Below the pieces are notes generated by a model. It had not been told where the DNA came from and made no database searches. It saw nothing but the letters and a program-made list of their open reading frames with translations. Below, in pieces: positions 34,701-44,335 of a stretch of DNA of 64,000 nt. The position numbers and the translations under genes were made by a program. Origin of the DNA: Pollenia angustigena (lineage: Eukaryota; Arthropoda; Insecta; Diptera; Polleniidae). The stretch spans positions 37,439,882-37,503,881 of the forward strand of contig OV884059.1 in NCBI GenBank assembly GCA_930367215.1, in the 5' to 3' direction. Every line of letters starts with the position of its first letter. Position 1 is the stretch's first letter.

Positions 34701-37700
34701 AAAATTTGGATACTTATTGAAAATTTCGTTAAAAAACCTTGCTGGGATTTCCAAAAATTTTGTACATTTAAAAAAATATTATTATTAGGAATTCTTGTTT
34801 TATCGAATTAAACAAAACATATTTTTATAATTCAGGGGGGGGGGGGATTTCCTTATTCCCCCCTGTATCCGCGCCTGATATGTAGTTAGATAAAAGCTCA
34901 TCGTTAATAGGGATTTGGAAAATCCGAAGTTGAACAAAGTAATCAGTGTATAATAGCTAGATCATAACTTCTAAAGTAGATCGACAGTAAAACTGTATAC
35001 TTTATTTTATCTGACCAAATTTTTTAATTGGTTTTACACAAATTTGTACTAAAACAAGGTGTTATGTATTAATATTATTCATTTTCGTAATCGTAATAGC
35101 AGAATTTTTTGTGATGATAGCAATAAAAAATGCGTCCTAAACCTAACTTAAAGGCTAATAAATTGTAATTTAAGGGATATAGATATTTAAATTACTCACA
35201 TCCTTAACTTTCTCAATACTTGAAGTAAAATGGAATGAACGATTTTCGGGTTTCTTCTCCTCTTTTTCGTGCTTGTCATCAGTCGATTCGCAACTTTCTT
35301 GTAAAGGTTCTAAAAAAATGATGCATAAAAAATTTAAGCACATTAACTTTGAAACTTTAGTATTAGGGAATGTCTTCGTAAAGATAATAATTTTTAAGAT
35401 TACCTTTCTTTGGTAAAGGTGGAAGCGCTCTTGACTGAAATTTTTTGCGTTTTTCATCACTTGACTTCGAATGGTTGTGTGTGCCCTTTTCGCTGTTTGA
35501 AACATTTTCTTCCCCCTCGGTGACAATATTTCTATTACTACATCGATTATGATTTCTTCGAAAACGAAAAATGCTACAAAATTTTTGCTTTAAATTTAAT
35601 GTGAATTGTGATTTCTTTTCGTTAGGCGCTATAATGTTAGACTTGATAATTGATTGTGAATTTTGTAACGATTGTTCTTTTTCCTGGCAATGATAAAACT
35701 TTGTTATAGGTGATTGATTCTGATTCTGATTTTGGTTTTGAATATTGTGATTATTTATGGCCGTTAAGCTGTTGTTATTGTTGATGTTGTGGATCGCTTC
35801 AGTATCGGAAGCAAAACTTTTCTGACCAACAATGTTGGCTTTGTTAGTATGTGAAGAAATATTTTTATCGATTCTGTTTTGTGCTAGTGTTGAATTACTA
35901 CTACGAGAGCGAGCTGTAGATCCACTCCAAATGGTTTCATTCGAGGATTTGGCAACTGCATGATGATTAATATTTTTAATGTGGCGAATGGAGGTTCCGC
36001 CACTGCATCCGCTTGTATCAGCTGTCGGCTTCGTATCTGAATACAAAGTGTGATAAAACTGTTTGACCTCATCCAATGTCATATGCAATGGTTCGTTTAT
36101 ATTGGTTTCGTCCTGTATACTAGATGTGGATATAAACGTCGTGGTATACCTTGATGTTGTACTAGTTGATATGTGACTCGGCGCTTGATCACTACATTCT
36201 TCGTTATCTCTACAATTCGAAGTGGATCGTTTTTTTCTTTTGTTTCGATTCTTACGATTAGATTTTGTTTGATGATGACATTTGGCATGACCATGCTTAT
36301 TGCAACTGTTCTGAACCCCAATATCTTTGGTTTCGCTAACTGCGCAATCAGATGTGTTATCTCTGTGATTATGTTTGAATCGTTCTTTTTCAGACCTGAT
36401 CATATCAACGGGCAAAGCGTAAATGTCAGAATCGATTGGAACATTATAAAAATCCGATATTTCCCTTGTCAAAAGAGCATCGTGTGACATTGCTTGGGTA
36501 ATAAATATAGAATCATCCGGTTTGTTCGCTGACGATACACTTAGAGAGTTATGAGAGCTTGAAAGACGGCTATTCAAAGAATTTCTTGAGTTGGGTCGGT
36601 TACTACTAATACCTTTAACGAAAATGAATTAAAATAAAAAAAAAAAATCAAGAATTTTAAACAAGACTTACCACCATGATAGATGTGGTTGTGACAATGA
36701 TGTGAGTTACTTAAAGGACTATACATGACTTTTCGTTGTAGACTATTATCGTATTGTTGATATGTATTTCGCTTAATTCCATAATAGAGATCATAATCGT
36801 GAATTTCAGAAAGACCTGGTATATTAAAACGTTGAGCGGCTGTTGTTATATTATCTTGTTCCGACGGAATAGCTTTAAAATACCTTGTGTGATCCTGGAA
36901 GTAGGGACACAAAGTTTGTTTGATTTTCACTATAGATACCGGAGGCGGGGGTGGAGGAAGTGATTGTGATGGGGAATCTGATTCTAATATGTCGACACTA
37001 TTCCCTAATGAAGAACTAAGTATATTATTTGGCTCGTCATATATGTTATCCGTATGAGAATTAAGAATAGAATCACTAGAGTACATATGCTTATTAACAG
37101 CATATAATTCCTTTGATATTTTGTCTTCTTCTGCTATATAATTAACCATATTATCATGATCATCATCAACACTACTGTTTGCATTGCCAATTGTAGCAAT
37201 GCTAATATTTGTTGTTTCGCCACTACCATGATCCTTTAAATGTTCAAAAGAAGACTGTGATGATGTCCAACGCCTTAAGCTGCCAACTCGATTTTTGGTC
37301 ATAGCACGTACAAGAGTCGTTTGGGGAGAGTCTTGAAATTCTGGTGGTGGATCTATAGGGGCTAAAGGTCCCTTCTTTAAAGTGTTGAAATTTTCTGCGC
37401 TCATACCACCTTCTGAACAATTGTCCAGTGAATCAAATTGAGAAACTTCACCATCGCTTTCAACAATCTAAAAGTGCAAAACAAAAATTAATTATGACAT
37501 TTTAATTAAAAATGTTACAACTTGCCTCTATATCAAATTTACACAATCCTAGTCGATATGAATCACCACTAGATATTGAGCTGTTTGTAGTTAGTGGAAC
37601 TCCAGAATCATCGCTCAACGAAGCAGCTGCATTTAGTTCAATACTGTTGGCACTTGCCAAATCATGATGGTGCTGTGGAAATATACTAAAACTATCACTA

Positions 37701-37777
37701 CTACAGATGCTCGCTATCACCGAAGCGGTTGCTGAAGAATTACAACAGGAATCCTTGATTTTCGCCGAAGAATCCAT
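28566..37777 (-). CDS. Socs16D: Suppressor of cytokine signalling, SOCS6/7 type (Socs16D-like), 8 exons
   Basis: Exons on the minus strand: 37,777-37,526; 37,467-36,672; 36,612-35,404; 35,309-35,200; 29,288-29,120; 29,044-28,954; 28,892-28,785; 28,719-28,566. They sum to 2,889 nt, an exact 963 codons including TAA. Residues 1 to about 785 are low-complexity (Ser, Asn, His rich) with PPPPPP and PPLP stretches that could bind SH3 domains. The SH2 domain begins at YGWYWGP (about residue 790), with phosphotyrosine-binding Arg817 in FIVRDSS. A SOCS box follows: BC-box SLQHMCRFVI and Cul5-box LPLP. Known for the family: the SH2 domain binds phosphotyrosine targets and the SOCS box recruits Elongin B/C and Cullin 5 for ubiquitylation. 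The length fits long Socs16D better than short Socs44A. A donor-like CAG|GTAAGC at 28,586 leaves an alternative last exon possible. Confidence 0.92.
28785..28892 (-). CDS. Socs16D: Socs16D-like exon 7 (SH2 end, BC box)
   Basis: [19 protein letters not shown], then [17 protein letters not shown]. It carries most of the Elongin BC-box; the last residues of the box come from exon 8. Donor GTATTA from 28,784. Confidence 0.92.
28954..29044 (-). CDS. Socs16D: Socs16D-like exon 6 (SH2, second half)
   Basis: [20 protein letters not shown] then KAVEHSRSG, the SH2 segment with the conserved TIxEFIE helix typical of SOCS6/7. Ends CAG|GTAAAA. Confidence 0.92.
29120..29288 (-). CDS. Socs16D: Socs16D-like exon 5 (SH2, first half)
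   Basis: [17 protein letters not shown], then [17 protein letters not shown] and [11 protein letters not shown]. Contains the invariant SH2 Arg in the FLVRES-equivalent FIVRDS. Acceptor ACAG at 29,289, donor GTATGAG from 29,119. Confidence 0.93.
29440..30832. repeat. Tandem-unit element, about six units of 153 bp
   Basis: Each unit follows the order AACTGTGACG, TTTTTTACGGTTTTAGGCGT, CTGTTTTCCGG, TTTATATGGGGCCTAGG, TATGGACCGATCTTCACG. Units start near 29,520, 29,657, 29,811, 29,963, 30,116 and 30,270. The outer ends carry ATACCCTCCACC near 29,460 and GGTGGAGGGTAT near 30,819, an inverted pair. A GACGGACAGAC run lies near 30,663. Diverged units also occur at 40,920-41,280. The two long minus frames across the array are repeat artefacts. 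Confidence 0.75.
30853..31002. repeat. Short MITE
   Basis: GTCTACAACTGACATGCC and ATGTCAGTTGTAGAC are inverted ends. Paired TAACAT and ATGTTA phrases lie inside. Confidence 0.6.
31432..31882. repeat. hAT-type MITE, 8-bp duplication ATGTGTAT
   Basis: TAGGGCTATAACCAAATTTTT at the left and its inverse, AGTTATAGCCCTA, at the right. ATGTGTAT flanks both ends exactly (31,424-31,431 and 31,883-31,890). The TAGGG...CCCTA termini and 8-bp duplication match the 27,427-28,412 and 11,747-13,507 elements in type but not in sequence. Confidence 0.8.
33451..33696. repeat. MITE nested in the 33,155-33,975 element
   Basis: CGACGCCTCCATTCTATAAC and its inverse GTTATAGAATGGAGGCGTCG. The arms extend about 30 bp with one mismatch. 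TATATTTATG repeats lie in the centre. Confidence 0.75.
33740..33905 (-). pseudogene. hAT dimerisation-domain fragment
   Basis: The minus frame encodes [20 protein letters not shown], then RGRWTD. P-V-E-R-L-F-S is the core of the hAT C-terminal dimerisation domain. The rest of the transposase is absent. It probably is the remnant of the element that now interrupts the other hAT relic. Confidence 0.65.
34319..34587. repeat. MITE with CAGGCATGTGA ends
   Basis: CAGGCATGTGATGAAAATCG at the left, CGGTTTCTATCACATACCTG at the right, inverted, with CAAAACGAACG and CGTTTCGTTTTT further in. Related ends occur at 9,790. Confidence 0.6.
35200..35309 (-). CDS. Socs16D: Socs16D-like exon 4
   Basis: Encodes [20 protein letters not shown] onward to SSIEKVKD, the linker just ahead of SH2. 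Donor GTGAGT at 35,199-35,194. It opens the 5.9-kb intron 4. The frame joins exactly to YGWYWGP in exon 5. Confidence 0.88.
35404..36612 (-). CDS. Socs16D: Socs16D-like exon 3 (low-complexity region)
   Basis: About 403 codons from [12 protein letters not shown] to ALPPLPKK. It is rich in Ser, Asn, Thr and Gln, with an NQNQNQNQ run and a basic cluster ([12 protein letters not shown]) that could act as a nuclear-localisation or phospholipid-binding patch. Donor GTAATC at 35,403-35,398. A likely disordered scaffold ahead of SH2. Confidence 0.9.
36672..37467 (-). CDS. Socs16D: Socs16D-like exon 2
   Basis: Begins after TTTTAG at 37,468 with [16 protein letters not shown] and ends at HG, with donor GTAAGT (36,671-36,666). 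Contains a polyproline run ([10 protein letters not shown]) of SH3-ligand type. The frame continues across the 59-bp intron into exon 3 (phase 1). The open frame extends past the donor by chance. Confidence 0.88.
37526..37777 (-). CDS. Socs16D: Socs16D-like exon 1 (start codon)
   Basis: Eighty-four codons from ATG (37,775-37,777), [11 protein letters not shown] onward, ending with GAG. The donor is GAG|GCAAGT, a GC rather than GT donor, otherwise matching the GC-AG consensus. Phase 0. Upstream of the ATG no promoter element could be assigned. Confidence 0.85.
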
Positions 37778-37974
37778 ATTGTTGATTATTTATCTCCAGC
37801 CTACAAGATCAACACAAAAACATCTAACTCTCATAGGCTTATGTTAATTTTTTAAATTGAAGAAGAATTTGCACTTTAAAATACTTTCAAACATAAAATA
37901 AAGGCTTTTTATAGGCAAGACAAAGTTGATTTTCTAAATCATTCTAAAAACAAGTATGTAATTGCATGTTTTCG
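37778..37974. promoter_or_regulatory. Upstream region of the Socs16D-like gene
   Basis: About 200 bp between the start codon and the next repeat. It should hold the 5' leader and perhaps the promoter. No TATA, initiator or DPE motif could be assigned with confidence. Confidence 0.3.
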
Positions 37975-38955
37975 GTTTCCCTAGTCAGAGAACATCTTTT
38001 TGCGATTGAAAAAAAATCGCATTTAATCAACAACAACAAATACACTCGCTTTCGGTCATACAATCAAACTTGCGCAATCGCAAATATTCGCTGCTGGTTT
38101 GCAGTCATTCAAATATTGCACATCGTGCTTTGTTATTTATACAATCGTTAGCTTCGTTTTTTAATAAAGATGTTTGTGTGCTCTTTGCGACAATGATTGT
38201 TTTGGTAAAGAAAAAAAAAAAATACAAACAAAAAACCAGAAATTAAGCAATTATTACTCATGTATTCATTCAGCATTAACCAAGGCGAATTGACTAGAAG
38301 GTGGGGTCAAGTCAACATGTGGTGTTTTTCTTCGGTGGTCGAGTTGTCAAAGTTTGTATACAAACTAGTTTTTTATGTAAACAAACCTGTTTTTTTTACA
38401 AGCAATATTTTTGACAACCCGACCACAGAAGCATTGTAGTTGTAGAGTTGACCTCACCTTCTAGTCAATTTGCCTTGAGCATTAACTATGTAATACAAGA
38501 AAAAAAAAATTTAAATGAAACTAAACGCACATATGTAGGTACATACATACAAACAATTTCCATAGAAACAGACTTTTTTTATCTTAAAAAGTACAGTAGT
38601 TCTGTATGTATGTACAATGTATTCTTGTTATTATTGTTGTTAGTTTTAACAAAGCATGCGAATGGTTTATTGTTGTTAATGTTAACAAGCGTCTCATCGA
38701 GTGGACAATGACTACTTGACTGCAAAAGTATAAGTATGTGTTCTTTTGAATTTACACAGTTGTGTTATATTGCGTGAGCAACAAAAATGCAAATAAAGCA
38801 CTTTCAATAAAAAACAAATAAATGCAAAAATCAAAATGTGTACGAAACGATGTAAAAATTACCAACGATGAACTTTGTTTTGCAAGCAAAGAGTGAATGT
38901 AAATTTTAGCGTATGAATAAATCAAGAAAAATTGTGATTTTGCAGTTCTCTGTCC
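37975..38955 (+). repeat. Dispersed repeat, copy 2 (paired with 7,740-8,265)
   Basis: Two blocks match copy 1 (37,985-38,290 and 38,760-38,945). Between them lie a MITE insertion and extra sequence (38,500-38,750) not found in copy 1. It lies just upstream of the Socs16D-like start, so it may contribute upstream sequence to that gene. Confidence 0.7.
38281..38477. repeat. 197-bp MITE with 9-bp duplication AGCATTAAC
   Basis: CAAGGCGAATTGACTAGAAG at the left and CTTCTAGTCAATTTGCCTTG at the right. AGCATTAAC flanks both ends exactly (38,272-38,280 and 38,478-38,486). Copy 1 of the surrounding repeat at about 8,040 lacks the insertion. Confidence 0.85.
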
Positions 38956-39004
38956 CTAGTTATCAATAATGCAGACATTCAGGCATGTTCTACAAATTGA
39001 AATA

Positions 39005-39470
39005 AAGTGGATTTAAAATCGAACGAGATTTTGATTTCAATTACCATTTACAAAATATTATATATATATTCTTTTTTGTTTTTAAAAGTTGTTCTTGTAA
39101 ATATAATTGGCACGAATATTATTATGAACTTTCTTTACAGGCTCGTTTTCAAAATTTGTTCGATTTTAAATCCGCTTCATTTCGATTAACAGAACATACC
39201 CGTTTGTATCGGTTACGGTCTTTTAAAGTTTCAGTTGGCCAAACTGTCTCGCCACAAACGCATTGGAAAATGAATACATATAAATTAAACATATTCGGGC
39301 TTGTTTTATAAACTAAAATGAAATGAAGTGGATTTAAAATCAAACATATTTTGAAAACAAGCCAGTAAAGAAAGTTCATAAAAATATTCCCTTTTATATA
39401 CATACAAGAACAACTTTTAAAAGCAGGAAAAACTAGTCATTTTGTTAATAACTGAAATTAACATGCTTTT
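39005..39470. repeat. Foldback repeat
   Basis: About 160 bp (39,025-39,190) recurs inverted at 39,300-39,465. Shared phrases: AAAAGTTGTTCTTGT, GAACTTTCTTTAC, GATTTTAAATCC and CTTCATTTC. Same family as 9,790-10,030. Confidence 0.65.
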
Positions 39471-40247
39471 ATTTAATTTTTGAACAATAAAAAATAAAAT
39501 CCGAAGTAAGTCATGCGTGTGTCTTATTTTGCAAGCAAAATTTTGTAAAGGACCCTGTACGGAGCTGATTAGCGTGACAATAAGTTTTACGGTAGCTACT
39601 ATTTTTTGGGATTGACAAATCCCGAATCCCAGGATTTATTTTCTTGCATCCCGGGATTTTTATAAGGTTTTTAATACATCAACTTTTATGTACAAAAATG
39701 TTCTTTTAAAAAACAATTATATTTGAGTTATATTTTTTATTGCAAATATGTAATTCTTTTTTTTTGAGTTTCATATTTTTTTTTGCACAAAACGATTATT
39801 TAAAATTTATATTGTTTGCTTGCTATATCAAAAAAGATCTTTTTCACGAATTATTCGAAAACATAATTGTTTATTGATAGAAAGTTTATTTTGATAGTTT
39901 TTTGGACTTTCAGATACATAGAACTCCCATTCCGTTCATAAAAATAAAAATGGTTATTTAAGCTTCAAATCGGGTTTAAGAAACAGAACGTTTTGTTTTG
40001 AAAATAAACTTCAAACGTACTTAAAACTGATTATGAATCTAGCAGTAAGTGTATGCATATCAGTACCCTGGTGGTGTACTTGCTGCACATCGATGAGGGA
40101 GTACACTTAGCCGTGTAATAATTTCGTCAAAACCTAAGGTAGCAAGCAGTGTAGCTCCGAGGTATCGATATTCAAGCTATGGTTGAAAAATTGTATATGA
40201 GTAATATAATCCATGATTTACATACAAAAACATACTTTGATTGGTAT

Positions 40248-41530
40248 CAAGGCGAATTCAACAAGGTAAACTCTTTGCTACAAATAATAGGCATTTTGTT
40301 AGTGTAACAAATCCAATTTGTCAAAAAAGTTGTTTACAAAAAGTGTGACTATAACGTAAACAATAAAAAGTTTTATTGATTCGGTTTTTATATCAAACTT
40401 TTGTTTTTGGAGATCTTGAAGAAATAAGATAAATATTTAAAACGGATAACTAAAATATAAGCTGTTGGAAAAAAGGAAGTATACTCTTTCATCAATTTGT
40501 ATAAAAGTTTCACACAAAATTGGTTGTTTCCAGCAAATAAACTGTAAACCAGTTTTGAAATATTGAGAAGGATCGGTATATTCGAATATATCTGGAGGGG
40601 GCTCTGAATGGGATCAATAAATTCAATAACCAAGATTTATAAAAACTGACGTCAGCATATTAAAAATTGGATTTGTAGCCATATAAAACGAAATTTCACT
40701 TAATAAAGAAATAAATTATAATGATTTGTAACAGCTTAAGCCGCACTAAATTTATATTCAAGAGTGTAATTTTTATTGGACCTTTTATTGGACCTATGGT
40801 ATGAATCATTCGTCACAAAACTATGTTGAGGGATTTCTGATATAATAAAACCTTAATAAAACGAAATTTTAATATAAAGTGATTCTCAAAACAAAAGTGT
40901 TATTTCTAGTCATATAAAGCTAAGTTAGACCGAATTTGACCACAATATCTATATTTGTATCTATAAGCGTAGCGGTTTCGAATCTTCCGGAACTATTACG
41001 GACTAAATTTGACTCCAATACCATTATTCGTTACGGTTTTAGACGTACTAGTGTATTTTTTTGAGAGTGGGCTTTATATGGGGCATATGGTAAGATAGAC
41101 CCAATATACAATGTGGAAATTTCTTGCCAGACAGACAAAGTTTGTTGGTAAGGGGGCGACGCATTGTATATTGGTTCTTATAAACCGATCTTTACAACAT
41201 TTTATGGATTCTTCTTTTATATTAAATTTTGTGTTTTTAAAGATTTAATGAGAATCGGTGCATTCTGTAATGCATTAATGTTAGTTTCTGTAACCAAAAT
41301 GTAAATTTTTAAGGCATGCTGTTCCACTTTGTTTTTTTTTTTTTGTTATTTTATATTTAATTTGCATTTGATTTGTTTTTTTTGTTTCTCAAAACTCCTC
41401 ACAAATTTTAAGTCTGACAATCAATTGAAAATGATAAACAATAAAATAAAAAAGAAAATTTTTTGACAAACTGGATTTATCAGCTGATGAACAGATGTTC
41501 TAAAGAATTTACCTTGTTCAATACGCCTTG
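40248..41530. mobile_element. TIR element sharing its ends with the 197-bp MITE
   Basis: CAAGGCGAATTCAACAAGGT at the left, ACCTTGTTCAATACGCCTTG at the right. Flanks are ATTGGTAT (40,240-40,247) and ATTGATAT (41,531-41,538), an 8-bp duplication with one mismatch. The first ten bases equal those of the element at 38,281. It has captured diverged 153-bp-type repeat units (40,920-41,280). No transposase. Confidence 0.65.
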
Positions 41531-42960
41531 ATTGATATCATTACACACAATTTTTGAACGTAAAAAAGCATTAAAAAATTTTAAACAAAAATATGATTAA
41601 TCAATGTTTAATTTAGCAATATGCCAAAATCGACTTTTTGCGAAAAAGAACTTTTTTATTGTGTAAAATGGTTCTTTAGGGTGTCAGAAGCAACTTTTGT
41701 TCCGCGACTTTTATATAATTCTGTTATTTACAAAATTACCGTTATTTTTAGGTGCTTGAAGAAAATCAAAATTTTGACCGTTAAATTTCCAGAATTCGAC
41801 CAAATTTTGTTTGGCAACTTTGTACAAAATTGTATGGCGAGTAGTTTTGAGGAACATATAAAAATTTTACGCCATCTAGCGGCAATAATTTTTACTAACT
41901 ATATTCTACATTTAGAAAGGTAATTTAAATAACTTTCCAACAAAAAAAAACTTGAAAATCGGAAGAAAAATAACCAAATGGAAAGAAAAGATCTATAAGA
42001 AAATGAAAAAGTATCAAATTTATATTAAAATATGTATGTATGCAACTTTTATTAAATCGATCATTAAAGTTTACATTTTTAGTTTTGCGAAAAAAATTTT
42101 AGTTATTTTACTGGAAATGTATTTAACAGAAATCTTTATTATTTATACTTTTAAAAACATCAAGTTATTTTATTTTTTAAATTTTTAGAGATCTACATAA
42201 TAGTGCAAATTCTTCAGCTTTTCTTTGAGTTGGGACTCTAAATCCAAATTTGTTGTTTGCCAAACTTTTCACCGTGATATTTATAATTTAAACCTCTCAA
42301 CATGTTTATTTGCTTTTTAAGAATTTTTATCCGTCTGTAATATAATCATGAATCATTTTCGCATCCGTGTACGCTTCAGAATATTTTTGCACAAACTGAA
42401 ATAGCAAATCGGTTTCTTTGTAATTTTGAATTATTGTTAGTTAAAATTTTTTAAAATTGTATTTCTTTATGTAAGATCAAATCTGTCAAAAATTTTAAAA
42501 GTTACATGCATTTAAACAAACACTTTTTAACGTGGTCAAATTTACAAATTAGGTAAGGGACTTTGCGGATTTTCCTTGTAAATTACATGAAAACCCAACG
42601 ATAGAATTCAATTCTTATGGCGGCATTGCATTCAGGAGGTGATAATACATAAGGATTGGTGGGTCTGGTTTCTGGGTCAGAACCTTTTTATATTTTTGTG
42701 AGACTGTGTAATTTAAAAGCACTCAAAGGTGACGGCTAAAATATCTACTGCCGCTTTATTACAATAGTAAATGAAATATAAGTATATTTACTTATCACAT
42801 GGAAAATAATTTTGTTTCTCAAAGTGAAAACAGTGAACATAGAGTTCTTAATAACTAATGTAAAACTAATTTTAGTAGCATAAATTTACGTTTTTTTTTA
42901 AAATTCACCCTGTTTTTTTTAATCAATTAATAAAATTTGTCGAAAATAGGCTGTACTGTT
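41531..42960. other. A+T-rich spacer
   Basis: Two open plus frames (41,621-41,923, 100 codons; 41,952-42,188, 78 codons) have no recognised motif and are dominated by Lys, Ile and Phe codons, as expected in A+T-rich DNA. I do not call them genes. Confidence 0.4.
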
Positions 42961-42964
42961 TGTA

Positions 42965-43275
42965 CTACGTCACAAATTCGGCTGAATATTATGCCTTGGG
43001 AGACAACAGAGTTGTTGATGACTAAAATATCTAAAATTCCGCGGTGGTGCTTGAAGATAACACTCCTACTTCAAAAGTTATAAGTGAATGAAGGTCAAAA
43101 AACCCATTTTTTTAATTTTTTTCGCCTTTTTTTACATTTTCCTAATTTTCTTGTAAACGAAAAATGCGATCGCCACGCACCTCCGCAGAATTTTAGATTT
43201 TGATGTCATTAACAACTGTGTAGCATGGCAAGCCATAATATTCAGCCCAATTTGTGCCGTGCTAAATGTTAGAAG
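42965..43275. repeat. Imperfect long inverted repeat
   Basis: About 100 bp (CACAAATTCGGCTGAATATT, then GTTGTTGATG, CTAAAATTCCGCGG) recurs inverted at about 43,170-43,270 with scattered mismatches. Confidence 0.6.
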
Positions 43276-43834
43276 TCGTATTTTCTTACTTTCAAGTTTT
43301 GTTTTTGCCACTTTGTTTTTTTTTAGTGTATTATTCCAACAAAACCCAAAAATGAAAGATTACTACCCAAACTAACTATTCAATACATAAAAACATTGAT
43401 TTTGTAGCTAACAACATAAATAATGCGTTAAATTCATAAAAAGCCAAAAAATCCAAGTTTTAAGGGCCACCCTAAATATCCGTTTTAGGACAAGTGAGGG
43501 GCACTCTAATAAGCAAGTAGGGTACTTGACTCTACCCCCGAAGTATTAAAATAGCTTGAAAACGAAAAAGTTGATTTTTTTGGCATATTGCTAGTTTAAT
43601 TTATGTACGTATATGAATAATATTATAAATTGTGTTTACATATTCATTATATTTGTATAAAATTATGTTGTTATTTTTTCTTTTTTAAAACATATCGTCG
43701 GTTGATTATTTAATTGTCGTTGATACCGAATCTCGAAAAATTGGGATTGCTAAAACCTCGAGTCCAGGGATTTTTAAAAATCATTACCAATTGGCCTAGT
43801 AGCTACTGTGTCATGACAAAATCAGTGTTGCCTT

Positions 43835-44335
43835 AAATATCCATTCAACGGCCTTGGGGCTAAGACCCCAGTTTCTGCCCACAGATCTCTTACAGGTGCA
43901 TATTGTCACAATGGCCCTATCAATCCTCGAACGAACGTTGAGTTTCCCAAAATAGTTTACTATCGAAAATTACGCCCAGATATTTGGCACTGTTTGAGGT
44001 TATCCGCTCCGTACCATTTAGCCTAGAAAGCCTGAAGTTACCAACCGTGTATTTCTTAGTGGTCCCAATACAGTTTTATGTGGATTGACACCAAGTCCAT
44101 AGGAGATGCTCCATGAGCTTAGAATCTGGAGTGCAGATTCCATACAATGGGACAATGGGACAATGTGTCAAGGTGTTTACCCATGACCGCCACCGCCACG
44201 TCATACGCATACCCGACGGTTTTTATTCCTTATCTGTCGAACTGACTCAACAAGGTCTTCATCGTCAAGTTCCATTGTAGAGGGGACAACACCCCAATTT
44301 GCGGGGTGCCCCTATACTCAAATCTTCAAACATTT
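43835..44335 (-). pseudogene. Non-LTR reverse-transcriptase fragment
   Basis: Minus-strand frames give MELDDEDLVESVRQIR, MESALQILSSWSISYGLGVN, then PHKTVLG, VRSRIDRAIVTICTC and KRSVGRNWGLSP. This is the palm-to-thumb part of an I/LOA/R1-type reverse transcriptase, after the YxDD motif. The phrase KRSVGRNWG parallels KRAIGLNWG in the element at 1,380-6,830, but the two are clearly diverged. Stops and frameshifts are frequent and G+C content stands out from the flanks. Confidence 0.75.

Larger units (their letters stand above)
29289..35199 (-). other. Intron 4 of the Socs16D-like gene (5,911 bp)
   Basis: Bounded by GTGAGT (35,199-35,194) and ACAG (29,292-29,289). All other introns of this gene are about 60 to 100 bp. 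This one holds a 153-bp tandem repeat element, several MITEs and a hAT transposase relic, so transposon insertion explains most of its size. Confidence 0.85.

Noticed and set aside
35884..36487. Overlapping minus and plus frames of 60 to 104 residues
   Set aside because: They are shadows of exon 3 of the Socs16D-like gene in other frames.
41621..42188. Two adjacent plus-strand genes of 100 and 78 residues
   Set aside because: No motif, no splice or promoter context, and composition equals that of random A+T-rich DNA.
39570..43820. A 4.2-kb TIR element bounded by GTAGCTACTA-containing ends
   Set aside because: The shared end sequence is only about ten bases plus AAATCCC phrases, and no target duplication could be found.
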